A stretch of 59,677 nucleotides of DNA from Acidobacteriota bacterium. GTDB lineage: Bacteria; Acidobacteriota; Terriglobia; UBA7540. The translations under genes and the position numbers were made by a program. Positions 45,789-55,054 of the stretch are shown here, in pieces. The stretch lies in the NCBI GenBank assembly GCA_902812415.1, contig CADDZJ010000015.1, forward strand, positions 1-59,677, read 5' to 3'. Below the pieces are notes generated by a model, which was given only the letters and a program-made list of their open reading frames with translations, ran no database searches and had not been told where the DNA came from. The first letter of the stretch is position 1, and every line of letters begins with the position of its first letter.

Positions 45789-47636
45789 TTACTCGCCACT
45801 CGTCGCTGTTCCCGGCCTTTTTTCCCAAACGGAGTACTTCCAGGCTCCCCAGAGAGGAAACATGGAGCCCGCGGCGCCCAGCGCTTCGTTGATCTCATGG
45901 TTTTGCACAATGAGCAAAAAAGGACCTGGACCGGAACGAGCAAGGTCGCTCAATTGTCGGAAATCCAGCAGCAGGGGCTGGCCTGCCCATTCGCCCTGCG
46001 CTTCAGCCGTCATTGCAGTCCCAGTCTGTGAAGGATTTATCCCGGAAGGGAATCGAGCCGTCTTCCTTAGGGTTTTAAATCGCGCCACCACATAGTTGCT
46101 GGTCAGCTCGTCGCCATCGGTTGTCACAAGACCCACGGGCCGCCGGAGATAAAATGGCAGGCTGGTCCGGAAATAATAGTAACCGTAGATGGGGAGGTTC
46201 CGTTGCCGGCTCGTTAAAATGGCTCCGGCAAGCCGTCGGCTGGAAAAAGTTGCGAAGTAGTTTTTGAGGGGTGCGATCCATCTCAAGACCAGAAGGGGCA
46301 CGGTGAGAGCAACCACGCCAAGAGCCAGTTGCCGCAAGATCGGCTTGCGCGAGCGCATCGCCAGATTGCGGCCCAGAAAACCCAGCGCCGCAACGATCAA
46401 TCCCCCCAGCAGCAAGGAGGACCTCAGAAGAGACAGCACCGAGCCCGGCAGCTTTCTGGCCAATTGCTTTTCGAAGCCGTGAAAGTGCAGGAGTTGCGGG
46501 GAGACGGCCATCAACAAACCCAGAAGAATCATCACAGCGAATCCCGCCGTCAGCCAATCCGGCGAGCGAACCGCGCCGCTGCCTTCGATGTCTCGCCAGG
46601 CCAGGGCCATCAGAAGGCTGAGAGGAATCAGCGCGGGCAGGAAATAACTCGGCAGCTTGGAGTGCGAGATCGTGAAGAAGATAAAAACCACTGCCGCCCA
46701 GGTGAGCAGAAACAGCTCGGCGTGGTGCGCCTCTTCGCGCAGCCTGCGCCACTTCTTGCGCCAGTTCCAGCCGGCAAAAAGAAGGAAGAAACTCCAGGGG
46801 AAAAATCCTCCCAGGTAGACGGGAATATAGTAAAAAATGCCCTGGGAGCGATGCAGGTGCGCGCCCGTGGTGAAGCGCAGCAGGCTCTCTTCCCAAAAGG
46901 CGTACTTTGGGAATCCCGGATTGCGAAGCGAAACCTCAATAAACCAGGGCAGCGTGATGGCCAAGAACACCATCCAGCCCAGCGCCCAGTGCAATCTCTT
47001 CAACTGTGCAAACTTTCCAGCGAGCGCCTGATAGACCAGAAGAACAATCAAGGGCAGCAGAAATCCCACCGGGCCTTTCGTGAGGGCCGCGAGGCCCATC
47101 GCCGCGAAAGCGATAAGGTCGAGCTGCAGGCTGGTAGAACTGCGCCGGCTGTTGAACCAGAAGCAGAGCAGAGCGAGGGTTATCCAGAAGGTGAGGGTCA
47201 TGTCGAAGATTACGGTTCGCGCCAGAGCAAAGAAGAGAGGCGAGGTGGCGAGAATCACTCCCGCGCGAAGTCCGGTCTTTCCGCCGTCAAGTTTGGCTCC
47301 CGCCAGCCAGGCCAACAGCACGGTGAGGACCGCAGCGAGGGCTGAAGGAAATCGCGCCGCCCATTCCGTGAGACCAAAACATCGGAATGAACCTGCTACA
47401 GCCCAGAAAAGGATGATGGGCTTGTCGAGGTAAGGAAGGGTGTCGTAATGCGGCGTGATCCAATCGTGGGATACTAGCATCTCCCGTGCCACTTCGGCAT
47501 TTCGACCTTCGTCAGGCTCGAGCAACGGCAGGCGGCCCAGACCAATGAAAAAAAGGCACATCACAATCGCAGCCAGCGGAAGCCATGATCGCGATGCAGA
47601 GAAGAAAGGCGTGGATGGGATAGGAGGTGATGTCAT
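45789..47636 (-). CDS. ArnT-like glycosyltransferase (GT83/PMT family), polytopic membrane protein
   Basis: About 615 residues with roughly a dozen membrane segments. The first periplasmic loop has LLEPDEGRNAEVAREMLVSHDW, the acidic catalytic motif of ArnT/PMT enzymes, and a later LDKPIILFWAVAGSF. These enzymes move a sugar from a polyprenyl phosphate to lipid A or another acceptor on the outer face of the inner membrane. The GT2 gene upstream can supply the lipid-linked donor. Start ATG 47636 is chosen; GTG at 47672 is possible. Acceptor unknown. Confidence 0.88.
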   Translation of the reverse strand: MTSPPIPSTPFFSASRSWLPLAAIVMCLFFIGLGRLPLLEPDEGRNAEVAREMLVSHDWITPHYDTLPYLDKPIILFWAVAGSFRCFGLTEWAARFPSALAAVLTVLLAWLAGAKLDGGKTGLRAGVILATSPLFFALARTVIFDMTLTFWITLALLCFWFNSRRSSTSLQLDLIAFAAMGLAALTKGPVGFLLPLIVLLVYQALAGKFAQLKRLHWALGWMVFLAITLPWFIEVSLRNPGFPKYAFWEESLLRFTTGAHLHRSQGIFYYIPVYLGGFFPWSFFLLFAGWNWRKKWRRLREEAHHAELFLLTWAAVVFIFFTISHSKLPSYFLPALIPLSLLMALAWRDIEGSGAVRSPDWLTAGFAVMILLGLLMAVSPQLLHFHGFEKQLARKLPGSVLSLLRSSLLLGGLIVAALGFLGRNLAMRSRKPILRQLALGVVALTVPLLVLRWIAPLKNYFATFSSRRLAGAILTSRQRNLPIYGYYYFRTSLPFYLRRPVGLVTTDGDELTSNYVVARFKTLRKTARFPSGINPSQTGTAMTAEAQGEWAGQPLLLDFRQLSDLARSGPGPFLLIVQNHEINEALGAAGSMFPLWGAWKYSVWEKRPGTATSGE

Positions 47637-47709
47637 CCAAAATGAAGTGATTCCTGTATGGATCAGGCGCACCCTGCGGAGAGATCAGCTTTGCGTCACA
47701 ACGGTATCT

Positions 47710-48489
47710 TCATTTTTCGCCGGTCGCTTTCAGCCTTACCTCAGCGCTCTCGTGAATTTCGAGGCTGGGGTGCGGATCAATCCAGTTCGCTTTCATCCAG
47801 CGCACCACGTAAAGATCAGCGAGCCCTTTCACCAGCCGCCGCCAGGTGCCGTATTTAGTCTTTCCGTGCAATCGTGGGTGATGACTGACGGGAACCTGGA
47901 TCACCCGATAGCCTCGCATCTTGAGCAACGTGGGTAAAAACCGATGCATGCCCTGATAAAGTTCCAGGTTCCTGACGCACTCACCTCGAAAGGCTTTCAA
48001 GGTGCATCCGGTATCAATAATATCGTCGCAGGTTGCCCAGTTGCGCACTCCATTGGCAATCCTTGAAGAAATACGCTTCCACCAGGAATCTTGGCGGCGA
48101 ATCCGCACACCGCACACCACATCCCAATCCTTTAGCTTTTCAAGCAATTTTGGGATATCAGCCGGATCGTTCTGCAGATCTCCGTCGAGCGTCACCACGG
48201 CCTCGCCCCTGGAATAGCGGAAGCCCGCCGCCATCGCCGCTGTCTGGCCTCGGTTCCGCGTAAAATGAAGGATTCGAACGCGCGGGTCGCGCCGCTGCGC
48301 GTCCGAAAGCTCCGCGAGCGTGGCATCCGTGCTGCCATCATCGATGAAGAGAATCTCGAGAGTGCCAGGAAAGTGGGCCAGCGCGTCGCACACCCGTTCC
48401 GAGAGCGGCTGGATGTTTCCCGACTCGTTATAGACAGGAATCACGACGCTCAGCGCCACGCGGCCGTGTAGGAGAGCCATAGCATTCAT
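47710..48489 (-). CDS. Glycosyltransferase family 2, DPM1/ArnC-like
   Basis: 259 residues. GT-A fold with SVVIPVYNESGNI at the N-terminus, FIDDGSTDAT, and the metal-binding TLDGDLQNDPADIP. The CTLKAFRGE and HPRLHGKTKYG segments are typical of polyprenyl-phosphate sugar transferases. No C-terminal membrane segments are seen. It likely makes polyprenyl-phosphate sugar for the downstream GT83 enzyme (73-bp gap). Starts at 48489 or 48480. Confidence 0.9.
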   Translation of the reverse strand: MNAMALLHGRVALSVVIPVYNESGNIQPLSERVCDALAHFPGTLEILFIDDGSTDATLAELSDAQRRDPRVRILHFTRNRGQTAAMAAGFRYSRGEAVVTLDGDLQNDPADIPKLLEKLKDWDVVCGVRIRRQDSWWKRISSRIANGVRNWATCDDIIDTGCTLKAFRGECVRNLELYQGMHRFLPTLLKMRGYRVIQVPVSHHPRLHGKTKYGTWRRLVKGLADLYVVRWMKANWIDPHPSLEIHESAEVRLKATGEK

Positions 48490-48594
48490 TTATCGTAAAT
48501 ATCCGGGAGATAGTCAAATATTTCAAACCCGCCTCGATCCGGAGCGGGTCGAGGACTTAGCAGGTTGCTATCAACAATCAAGGAGGATAATTAG

Positions 48595-50052
48595 ATGCTG
48601 AAAATTCGCGCGGCGTTGGGATGGCTCATGACCGGAATGGCGGCGCTCAGTATCGCTGCGACGGGCCTCCGGGCTCAGGCGATACGAACTTCAACCGCAG
48701 CGGACCGGCAGTCCCTTGCTTTAACCGTCTACAATTCAGGGATTGCCTTGGTGCGCGACGCGCGCCGGATCGATCTGCCGCAGGGCAGCGTCAGGCTGCA
48801 ACTCAGCGGGATTGCACAAAAGCTTCAACCCCAAACGGTGCAACTTGCTCCGACAACCGGTTCCGCGCCATGGACGGTGCTGGAACAGGATTACCTTTAC
48901 AATACCGTGAATCCGCAGAGTTTACTCGAAGCTTATGTTGGAAGATCACTCACGCTGGTTCGAACTCGCCTGGAGAACAACTCGGAGGTGGAAGTCCCGA
49001 TCCAGGCCAAGTTGCTGGCGGCCAGCCCTGAGCCTGTGTGGGAGGTCGACGGCAAGGTTGTGACGGGCCTCAAAGTGGATCACTACGTTTTCCCTGAGCT
49101 TCCATCCAGCCTTTCGCTCAAGCCTTCGCTGATCTTCCTGCTTCAGAATCATCAGGCAGGGGAGCAGGTTGCAGAGGTTTCCTATCTCACAGACGGGATG
49201 GGTTGGAACGCGGATTACGTTCTGACGCTCGCCACTTCCGGCAGTCAGGCGAATCTGAATGGCTGGGTGACACTTAAGAACGAGAGTGGAGCAATCTTCC
49301 CGGATGCGTCGCTTCAGCTCATTGCCGGCGAAGTGCATCGCGTCTATGCGCCGGTGGCGCTGCCTGAGGCTCGAATGACGATGAGCATGGCCACGGCTCC
49401 CCCGGCTCCAGCCCAATTTACCCAGCAACCCTTTTCCTCTTACCACCTCTACACCTTGCAGCGCCGCACAACCTTGCCGGATCACGAATCCAAGCAAATC
49501 AGCCTGCTTTCGGCCAATCACGTTTCTGTGACGCGCACCTATGAGGTGAACGGCCAGTCCTACTATTATCGCAACCCGGAGCCGGGCACTCCGTTCAAGG
49601 ACCCTGTCGAGGTGCGCCTGAAATTTGAAAACTCGAAGTCAAACGCCCTGGGCAGGCCTCTGCCGGCAGGCGTTGTGCGCGTCTACCGAAAGGATTCGGC
49701 AGGTCACGGGCAGTTCCTGGGCGAAGACCGGATGGATCATACTCCAGAGGGCGAAATGATCAATTTAAATGCCGGCAACGCTTTCGACGTGACGGAAGAG
49801 AGAAAGCAGACGGATTATCAGAGGCTCGGACAGCATTCTTCTGAAATGACGTTTGAGATCGTGCTGCGCAACCATCAATCACAACCCATCCAGGTAACGG
49901 TGAATGAACCTTTTGGCGGTGACTGGGAGTTGCTGAGTTCGAGTTTCCCCTATCAGAAAACCAGCGCCTTTTCAGCGCGATTTGCAGTGCCGGTCGCGGC
50001 GAATGGCGAAGCGACTCTGAAGTATCGAGTGCGGGTGCGCTGGGGAGGGTAA
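48595..50052 (+). CDS. Secreted DUF4139-domain protein
   Basis: 485 residues with a signal peptide (LGWLMTGMAALSIAATGLRAQA). The body is all-beta and matches DUF4139 features: LTVYNSGIALVRDARRIDLPQG at the N-terminus and GWNADYVLTL in the middle, with a C-terminal TVNEPFGGDWELL and TLKYRVRVRW. AAGGAGG lies 8 bases before the ATG. Function of the family is unknown; it is expected in the periplasm or outer membrane. Divergent from the glycosyltransferase operon. Confidence 0.82.
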   Translation: MLKIRAALGWLMTGMAALSIAATGLRAQAIRTSTAADRQSLALTVYNSGIALVRDARRIDLPQGSVRLQLSGIAQKLQPQTVQLAPTTGSAPWTVLEQDYLYNTVNPQSLLEAYVGRSLTLVRTRLENNSEVEVPIQAKLLAASPEPVWEVDGKVVTGLKVDHYVFPELPSSLSLKPSLIFLLQNHQAGEQVAEVSYLTDGMGWNADYVLTLATSGSQANLNGWVTLKNESGAIFPDASLQLIAGEVHRVYAPVALPEARMTMSMATAPPAPAQFTQQPFSSYHLYTLQRRTTLPDHESKQISLLSANHVSVTRTYEVNGQSYYYRNPEPGTPFKDPVEVRLKFENSKSNALGRPLPAGVVRVYRKDSAGHGQFLGEDRMDHTPEGEMINLNAGNAFDVTEERKQTDYQRLGQHSSEMTFEIVLRNHQSQPIQVTVNEPFGGDWELLSSSFPYQKTSAFSARFAVPVAANGEATLKYRVRVRWGG

Positions 50053-50143
50053 GAAGGGCAAATTTTCTTTCCCTCCACCTGGGAAAAGGGCCCAAGGAAC
50101 GAGAGCGAGTAAGGGGTCGCCTCCTCTTCATCATCCTGCTAGG

Positions 50144-51796
50144 ATGGAATTGATGGAGGAAAACCGCAGGCTTATATCCGATCAACTGCGTAAAATCCTG
50201 CCTGAGAGTCTACCCGATTTCCTGCGTGGCCAGCGCTGGTTTGGCGGCAAGGCTGATACGATCCAGTCGATTAAAGTCGTCGAAACAGTCCCTTTTAATT
50301 CCGAAGATGTACAGGCATATCTGTGCCTGCTTCTCGTGGAATATGCGGCAGGTCATACTCAGCGATATGCGTTGCCGCTGGCGCTCACCGTACAGGGAAA
50401 AAATCATCCGCCTGCTGAATCGCACGTTCCCGTGGCTCGCATGACCATGGAAATGGAAGGCCGGCCATGGGTCTGTGATCTCTCCGATGCCCTGCATGAG
50501 ATTCCCTTTGCGCGGTCTCTTCTGGAATCGATTCGGCGTCAGGCGAGCTTCCAAGGCGAGAACGGTGATGTTGTAGCCTTTTCGGTTTCAGATTCGAATC
50601 CTCTTTCAAGATTGGCAAATGAAGCTCTCGCTCCTTCGCTCATGCGAGTGGAACAGAGCAATACGTCGATCCGCTATGGTGACCAATTCATCTTAAAGTT
50701 CTTCCGGCGGCTTGAAGAGGGAAGAAACCTGGAACTTGAGATTGGGAGCTTCCTGACACAGAAGGCCCATTTCAAAAATACGCCTCCCATTGTCGGCGCC
50801 ATTGAATATCGCCGGGCTGGTGTTGCTCCAGCGACTTTGGCGATTCTGCAAGGGTTTGTTCCCAATCAGGGGGATGCCTGGCAGTACACGCTGAAATCGC
50901 TGGAAAGTTATCTGGAGCGCGCCGCAAGGTCCAGCGCTGCGCCACCCGAAGATTTTCTCGTGACGGATTTTTTGTTGGAAATTGAGAGCGGGGAGATCCC
51001 TTCTTCGGCGCAAGAAGAACTGATAGGACCATATCTCGGCCACGTGCGTTTGCTGGGCCAGCGGACGGCTGAATTGCATTTGGCGCTGGCATCGGATTCG
51101 AGTGATCCTGATTTTGCGCCGGAGCCATTCACCCCGGATTTCCAGCGTGGCCTTTCAGAATCGATGATTCGCCTTGCCTGGCACGCCTTGGAATTGCTGC
51201 AAAACCGCCTGCAAACATTGTCAGCGAAGACTCAGGAGAGCGCGCAACGCGTCCTTTCACTCGATGATTCCATCCTTTCGCAATTTCGGGTTCTGGAAAC
51301 CGCCCGCCTGACTTCCCCGAGGACGCGCGTGCATGGGGATTATCACCTTGGCCAGGTGCTTTATACCGGAAGCGATTTCATCATCATCGACTTCGAAGGC
51401 GAACCTGAGCGCTCGCTCGCCGAGAGACGCATAAAACGGTCGCCGCTCTGCGACGTGGCGGGAATGCTTCGGTCGTTTCACTACGCAGCCATGACAGGCC
51501 TTCGCCGGGCCGCGCAAGGCCTTGACGCTTCATCCGTGACTGCGCGTCGAATCGACGCCTTGGCGCAATTTTGGATGCGAGCCGTATCCATAGCCTTCCT
51601 CGACTCATATCTGAAGATTGCCGGCGAGGGCGTCTTTTTTCCTCAGAGGCGCGACGAGTTAAATACACTCCTGCGAATCTACCTGCTCGACAAAGCGATG
51701 TATGAGCTTGTCTATGAACTCAAAAACCGGCCTGACTGGGTGATAATTCCTCTGGACGGCATCTCCAACCTTCTACTGAAACCCATCATCGAATGA
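50144..51796 (+). CDS. Maltokinase-like phosphotransferase
   Basis: 550 residues. An N-terminal maltokinase cap (FLRGQRWFGGKADTIQSIKV) is followed by an aminoglycoside-phosphotransferase-like kinase fold with HGDYHLGQ (catalytic loop) and IIDFEGEPERSLAERRIKRSPLCDVAGMLRSFHY (metal-binding Asp and family signature). Maltokinases phosphorylate maltose to maltose-1-phosphate, feeding GlgE glucan synthesis. No treS or glgE is in the window. The ATG at 50144 or at 50153 is possible. The stop overlaps the next gene as ATGA. Confidence 0.88.
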   Translation: MELMEENRRLISDQLRKILPESLPDFLRGQRWFGGKADTIQSIKVVETVPFNSEDVQAYLCLLLVEYAAGHTQRYALPLALTVQGKNHPPAESHVPVARMTMEMEGRPWVCDLSDALHEIPFARSLLESIRRQASFQGENGDVVAFSVSDSNPLSRLANEALAPSLMRVEQSNTSIRYGDQFILKFFRRLEEGRNLELEIGSFLTQKAHFKNTPPIVGAIEYRRAGVAPATLAILQGFVPNQGDAWQYTLKSLESYLERAARSSAAPPEDFLVTDFLLEIESGEIPSSAQEELIGPYLGHVRLLGQRTAELHLALASDSSDPDFAPEPFTPDFQRGLSESMIRLAWHALELLQNRLQTLSAKTQESAQRVLSLDDSILSQFRVLETARLTSPRTRVHGDYHLGQVLYTGSDFIIIDFEGEPERSLAERRIKRSPLCDVAGMLRSFHYAAMTGLRRAAQGLDASSVTARRIDALAQFWMRAVSIAFLDSYLKIAGEGVFFPQRRDELNTLLRIYLLDKAMYELVYELKNRPDWVIIPLDGISNLLLKPIIE

Positions 51797-52719
51797 TCTC
51801 GTGCAGCGACATCTTCGACAGCGTTTCCTCCTTAGCGGTGATATTGGCGCTTGAAGTGATGGCGGCAATCATGTTCGTTCCTCTCATCGCGCGGGCACAA
51901 ACGAACTCGTCTGCGCCTGTTACGCGTGGAGAATGCAAGATGGAGCCTGATTGGAATGTTGCGGTAGGAAGCTCGAAAGTCATGCCTTCTGTGTTACGCG
52001 GCGTGGGGATTGACCAGCGATTGGAACATCAGATTCCCCTGAATCTCATGTTCCGCGACGCAAGCGGACAGAGGGTCCGGCTGGGGAACTACTTCGGCTC
52101 AAAACCTGTGATCCTGTCGCTCGTATACTTCAATTGTCCCATGCTTTGCACTTTGGAAGAGCATGGATTGCTTCAGGCATTGAAGTTGCTGAAATTCACG
52201 GTAGGAAAACAATTCAACGTGGTGACCGTGAGTTTCGATCCGCATGACACGCCGCAGATCGCGGCAAAGAAGAAGAGCTTATATCTTCGCCTTTATGGCC
52301 GGCCTGCGGCTGCGCGGGGGTGGCATTTCCTGACGGGCAGTGAGGCGTCGATTGCCGCTCTTACCCAAGCTGTGGGCTTTCATTACAAATATCTCCCGCA
52401 GACGCGCATGTTCGCCCATGCGGTCGCCATCATGGTTCTCACGCCTGGCGGCAAGCTGGCCCAGTATTTCTACGGCATTAAATACCCCGCAGGGCATTTG
52501 CGCCTGGCGCTGGTTGAAGCTTCTCATGATCGGATCGGCTCGCCGGTTGATGAAATGATTTTGTACTGTTACCGTTACAACCCCAGCACCGGGAAATACT
52601 CCGTGGTGGTTTTACATCTCCTCATGATGGGCGGAGCGGCTACGCTCCTCATGCTGGGTGGGCTGGTATTCGCCATGATTCGAGGCGGGCGCCGACATGA
52701 CACAGGAATGCAAGGTTGA
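51793..52719 (+). CDS. SCO1/SenC family protein with C-terminal membrane anchor
   Basis: 308 residues. An N-terminal hydrophobic signal or anchor, then a thioredoxin fold with the Cu-binding YFNCPMLC (CxxxC) and the distal His in MFAHAVAIM, the three copper ligands of SCO proteins. A C-terminal membrane segment (VVLHLLMMGGAATLLMLGGLVFAMI) is extra to most SCO proteins. SCO proteins deliver copper to cytochrome oxidase subunit II or act as thiol reductases. It overlaps the maltokinase stop (ATGA at 51793-51796) but no functional link is obvious. Confidence 0.88.
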   Translation: MISCSDIFDSVSSLAVILALEVMAAIMFVPLIARAQTNSSAPVTRGECKMEPDWNVAVGSSKVMPSVLRGVGIDQRLEHQIPLNLMFRDASGQRVRLGNYFGSKPVILSLVYFNCPMLCTLEEHGLLQALKLLKFTVGKQFNVVTVSFDPHDTPQIAAKKKSLYLRLYGRPAAARGWHFLTGSEASIAALTQAVGFHYKYLPQTRMFAHAVAIMVLTPGGKLAQYFYGIKYPAGHLRLALVEASHDRIGSPVDEMILYCYRYNPSTGKYSVVVLHLLMMGGAATLLMLGGLVFAMIRGGRRHDTGMQG

Positions 52720-53098
52720 TGCGCGGGCCTCGCCACAGAAGGTTTAACGGTAGAAAATACGTAACGACAACTTATTGCTGCCGCAGGCGTGTTGATGGAC
52801 CTGGCCTACGGCGATGGTGATGAGTGAAAAGTGGCGAGAGACAAGCAAACACAGCCGAAGCGTCCCAAGCGATCTCTGCTCGTCACTCATCACTGAGCAC
52901 TGCCTTGCAGGTTGCTGAAAACCTCGAGCGCCTGTCATTCTGAAGGGCCGCAGGCGACGAAGAATCCCTGCATTTTTAGACACGGGGATTCTTCGGTCCA
53001 CCTAGAATGACAGCCGAAGGGATCATTCAGAATTACAGCACCCGAGATTGGGCCGAACTTTTGGAACTCGATGTGACAACTCGAGGGAGAGGCGATTC
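52720..53098. other. Intergenic region upstream of pyrB
   Basis: Contains an inverted repeat TGATGAGTGA/TCACTCATCA (about 52818 to 52895) and the palindromic element at 52933-53014. No gene seen before the small ORF at 53099. Confidence 0.5.
52933..53014. repeat. Interspersed palindromic repeat (CTGTCATTCT type)
   Basis: 82 bp with perfect 10-bp ends CTGTCATTCT and AGAATGACAG and inner arms gaagaatccc and ggggattcttc. Confidence 0.8.
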
Positions 53099-53182
53099 AT
53101 GAATGGCACCCTACTCCCCTGTGCCATTGACGCAAACTGCACCTACGCGGTATCGTTTTCCAACAAACGTCGTCAGGCATAA
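53099..53182 (+). CDS. Small ORF upstream of pyrB, possible leader peptide
   Basis: 27 codons with a good ribosome-binding site (GGGAGAGG, then six bases to ATG). It ends 42 bp before pyrB. The peptide contains TLLPCAIDANCTYAV and no obvious membrane segment. The position recalls pyrimidine leader ORFs of other bacteria, but no strong terminator hairpin or pyrimidine tract was seen between it and pyrB, so it may be a chance frame. Confidence 0.35.
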   Translation: MNGTLLPCAIDANCTYAVSFSNKRRQA

Positions 53183-53224
53183 TTTCGAGAATCTTCTGGA
53201 TTTTTGACAGGATATGGACACTTC

Positions 53225-54151
53225 ATGAAACTTCATCATGTTGTTGAGGCGCAGCAATTTGATCGTCCGATCTTGCTGGAACTATTCGAGGCCAGCCGGC
53301 ACATGGAGGATGTGGTCAGGAAGGGCGGGGTCACGGATTACCATCGGCGGATCATGGCCACGCTTTTTTATGAGCCTTCCACGCGCACTCGCTTCTCGTT
53401 CGAGGCGGCCATGCATCGGTTGGGTGGACGTGTGATCACCACGGAGAACGCGGCGGAATTTTCCTCGGTTTCCAAAGGCGAGACGCTGGAGGATACCATC
53501 CGCATTCTGAACGGATACGCAGATATCATCGTGATCCGCCACTATGAGGTTGGCGCCGCACAGCGCGCAGCGGCCGTTTCCCGCGTACCCATCGTCAATG
53601 CGGGTGATGGAGTGGGCCAGCACCCGACACAAGCACTGTTGGATCTTTATACGATCCAGAAAGAGATTGGCGCGATCGATGGACTGCGCATCGCCATGGT
53701 GGGCGATCTGGCGCAGGGAAGAACCGTCCGGTCGCTGGCCTACCTGCTCGGCAAGTTTCACGACATCAAAATCTATTTTGTAGCGCCCGCCTTGCTCCAA
53801 ATGAAGGATGACATTCTGGAATACCTGCGCGAGCGGAAGGTGGCTTACGAAGAAGAGAGCGATCTTGAGAAGGTGTTGCCGCAGGTCCACGTCGTCTACC
53901 AGACACGCGTGCAGAAGGAGCGTTTTGGGGATCGCATCTCCGATTATGAGAAATGTCGCGGCCTTTACGTCATCAACCGCGAAAGCTTAAAATTAATGCG
54001 ACAAGACGCCATTATCATGCACCCGCTCCCGCGGGTTGATGAGATCGCCATGGAGGTTGACCAGGACCCGCGCGCTGCCTATTTCCGGCAGGCGCAGAAT
54101 GGCCTCTATGTGCGAATGGCGCTGCTTAAAATGGTGTTGGGGTCTGCCTGA
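53225..54151 (+). CDS. pyrB: Aspartate carbamoyltransferase catalytic subunit
   Basis: 308 residues, committed step of pyrimidine synthesis (carbamoyl phosphate + aspartate). Carbamoyl-phosphate binding STRTR at 52-56 (EPSTRTRFSFE), HPTQALLDL at 133-141, and MHPLPRVDEI near the C-terminus. No pyrI or pyrC is adjacent, at least on this side. ATG at 53225 chosen; a TTG at 53204 is in frame. Confidence 0.95.
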   Translation: MKLHHVVEAQQFDRPILLELFEASRHMEDVVRKGGVTDYHRRIMATLFYEPSTRTRFSFEAAMHRLGGRVITTENAAEFSSVSKGETLEDTIRILNGYADIIVIRHYEVGAAQRAAAVSRVPIVNAGDGVGQHPTQALLDLYTIQKEIGAIDGLRIAMVGDLAQGRTVRSLAYLLGKFHDIKIYFVAPALLQMKDDILEYLRERKVAYEEESDLEKVLPQVHVVYQTRVQKERFGDRISDYEKCRGLYVINRESLKLMRQDAIIMHPLPRVDEIAMEVDQDPRAAYFRQAQNGLYVRMALLKMVLGSA

Positions 54152-54311
54152 AAATATACTAACCGAAACAGCCACAACAGATTTGGGGGCGTGTCCATGA
54201 AGTCTTTTGCCGTTTCTCTCTCACATCTTAGCCGCCCTGAGTGCGGACTTTCCAGCTATAGAATAATGACTGCGACGGATGGTATCATTCCACAAATCTC
54301 AGAATCAGACG

Positions 54312-54335
54312 ACTAGTACTTTAGTACTAGTACTA
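54312..54335. promoter_or_regulatory. Candidate XRE operator: TAGTACT repeats
   Basis: Inverted repeat ACTAGTAC-ttta-GTACTAGT (54312-54331) with three TAGTACT units in total (54314, 54322, 54328). It lies about 90 bp upstream of the XRE-family regulator start and far from other genes, so autoregulation is the simplest inference. Confidence 0.6.
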
Positions 54336-54420
54336 TTGCGCCATTTAATACTGACTTAATTAAGACGATAGTTGTTTAAGAGCAGATGCTCAAACAAGAT
54401 GTAGGAACCATAAGGAGTCG

Positions 54421-54804
54421 ATGATTATGTTAATTGGCGAACGAATCCGGCAGATCCGAGAGCAGAAAGGCCTTTCTCAGGGGGACATTGAGAAGGCCAG
54501 CGGTCTGCTCCGCTGCTACATTTCACGGGTGGAGCACGGACATACCGTGCCTTCACTGGACACACTGGAAAGGTTTGCGGCGGCGTTGGACGTCCCTTTA
54601 TACCGGCTGTTCTTTTCCGGTGAAAATCCGCCGCCAACGCCCAATTTATCGCGGCGGAAGACGCTTGAGGAACTGGCTGAGGAAGAGAGCGAGGCTGGCT
54701 CCGAGGCGCGCTTCCTGCTTAAACTCCGCGGACTGTTGGACCGAATGATCGATGCAGATCGCGATTTCCTGCTGGACTTTGCGAAGAAGCTCGCCACACG
54801 GTAA
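54421..54804 (+). CDS. XRE-family helix-turn-helix transcriptional regulator
   Basis: 127 residues. HTH_3 domain at about 6-60 (IGERIRQIREQKGLSQGDIE, YISRVEHGHTVPSLDTLERF), then an acidic and helical tail. AAGGAG precedes both the ATG at 54421 (3-base gap) and the ATG at 54427 (9-base gap); the second has better spacing. Upstream palindromic TAGTACT sites suggest autoregulation. Targets unknown. Confidence 0.9.
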   Translation: MIMLIGERIRQIREQKGLSQGDIEKASGLLRCYISRVEHGHTVPSLDTLERFAAALDVPLYRLFFSGENPPPTPNLSRRKTLEELAEEESEAGSEARFLLKLRGLLDRMIDADRDFLLDFAKKLATR

Positions 54805-54898
54805 CCATCGTCGAACGGAGGGGGAAAACGGAATCGGGCGATAGCCCGAACGGTCAGGCTCAGTAAGCTGCGGGTCTTGGATAACCTTCAATCTTCGC

Positions 54899-54968
54899 GC
54901 TGGCGCGGCGTGGATGATCGTCGGTCTCGCTTTTTTCAAGAAGGGCGATCATCCATCGCCGCGCCAGC
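54899..54968. terminator. Long hairpin between convergent genes
   Basis: A 22-bp stem with one bulge: GCTGGCGCGGCG plus tGGATGATCG (54899-54920) against CGATCATCCatCGCCGCGCCAGC (54946-54968). It lies between the XRE gene (+) and a minus-strand hydrolase gene, as expected for a bidirectional terminator or a repeat element. Confidence 0.65.
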
Positions 54969-55054
54969 AAAGTTTTTGGTGTGGGGATGCCAATGGGCGC
55001 GATGTCGAACCCATTGGGGGGAATCAGGGCCGATAGCGATGCTGGGCAAGCCCA

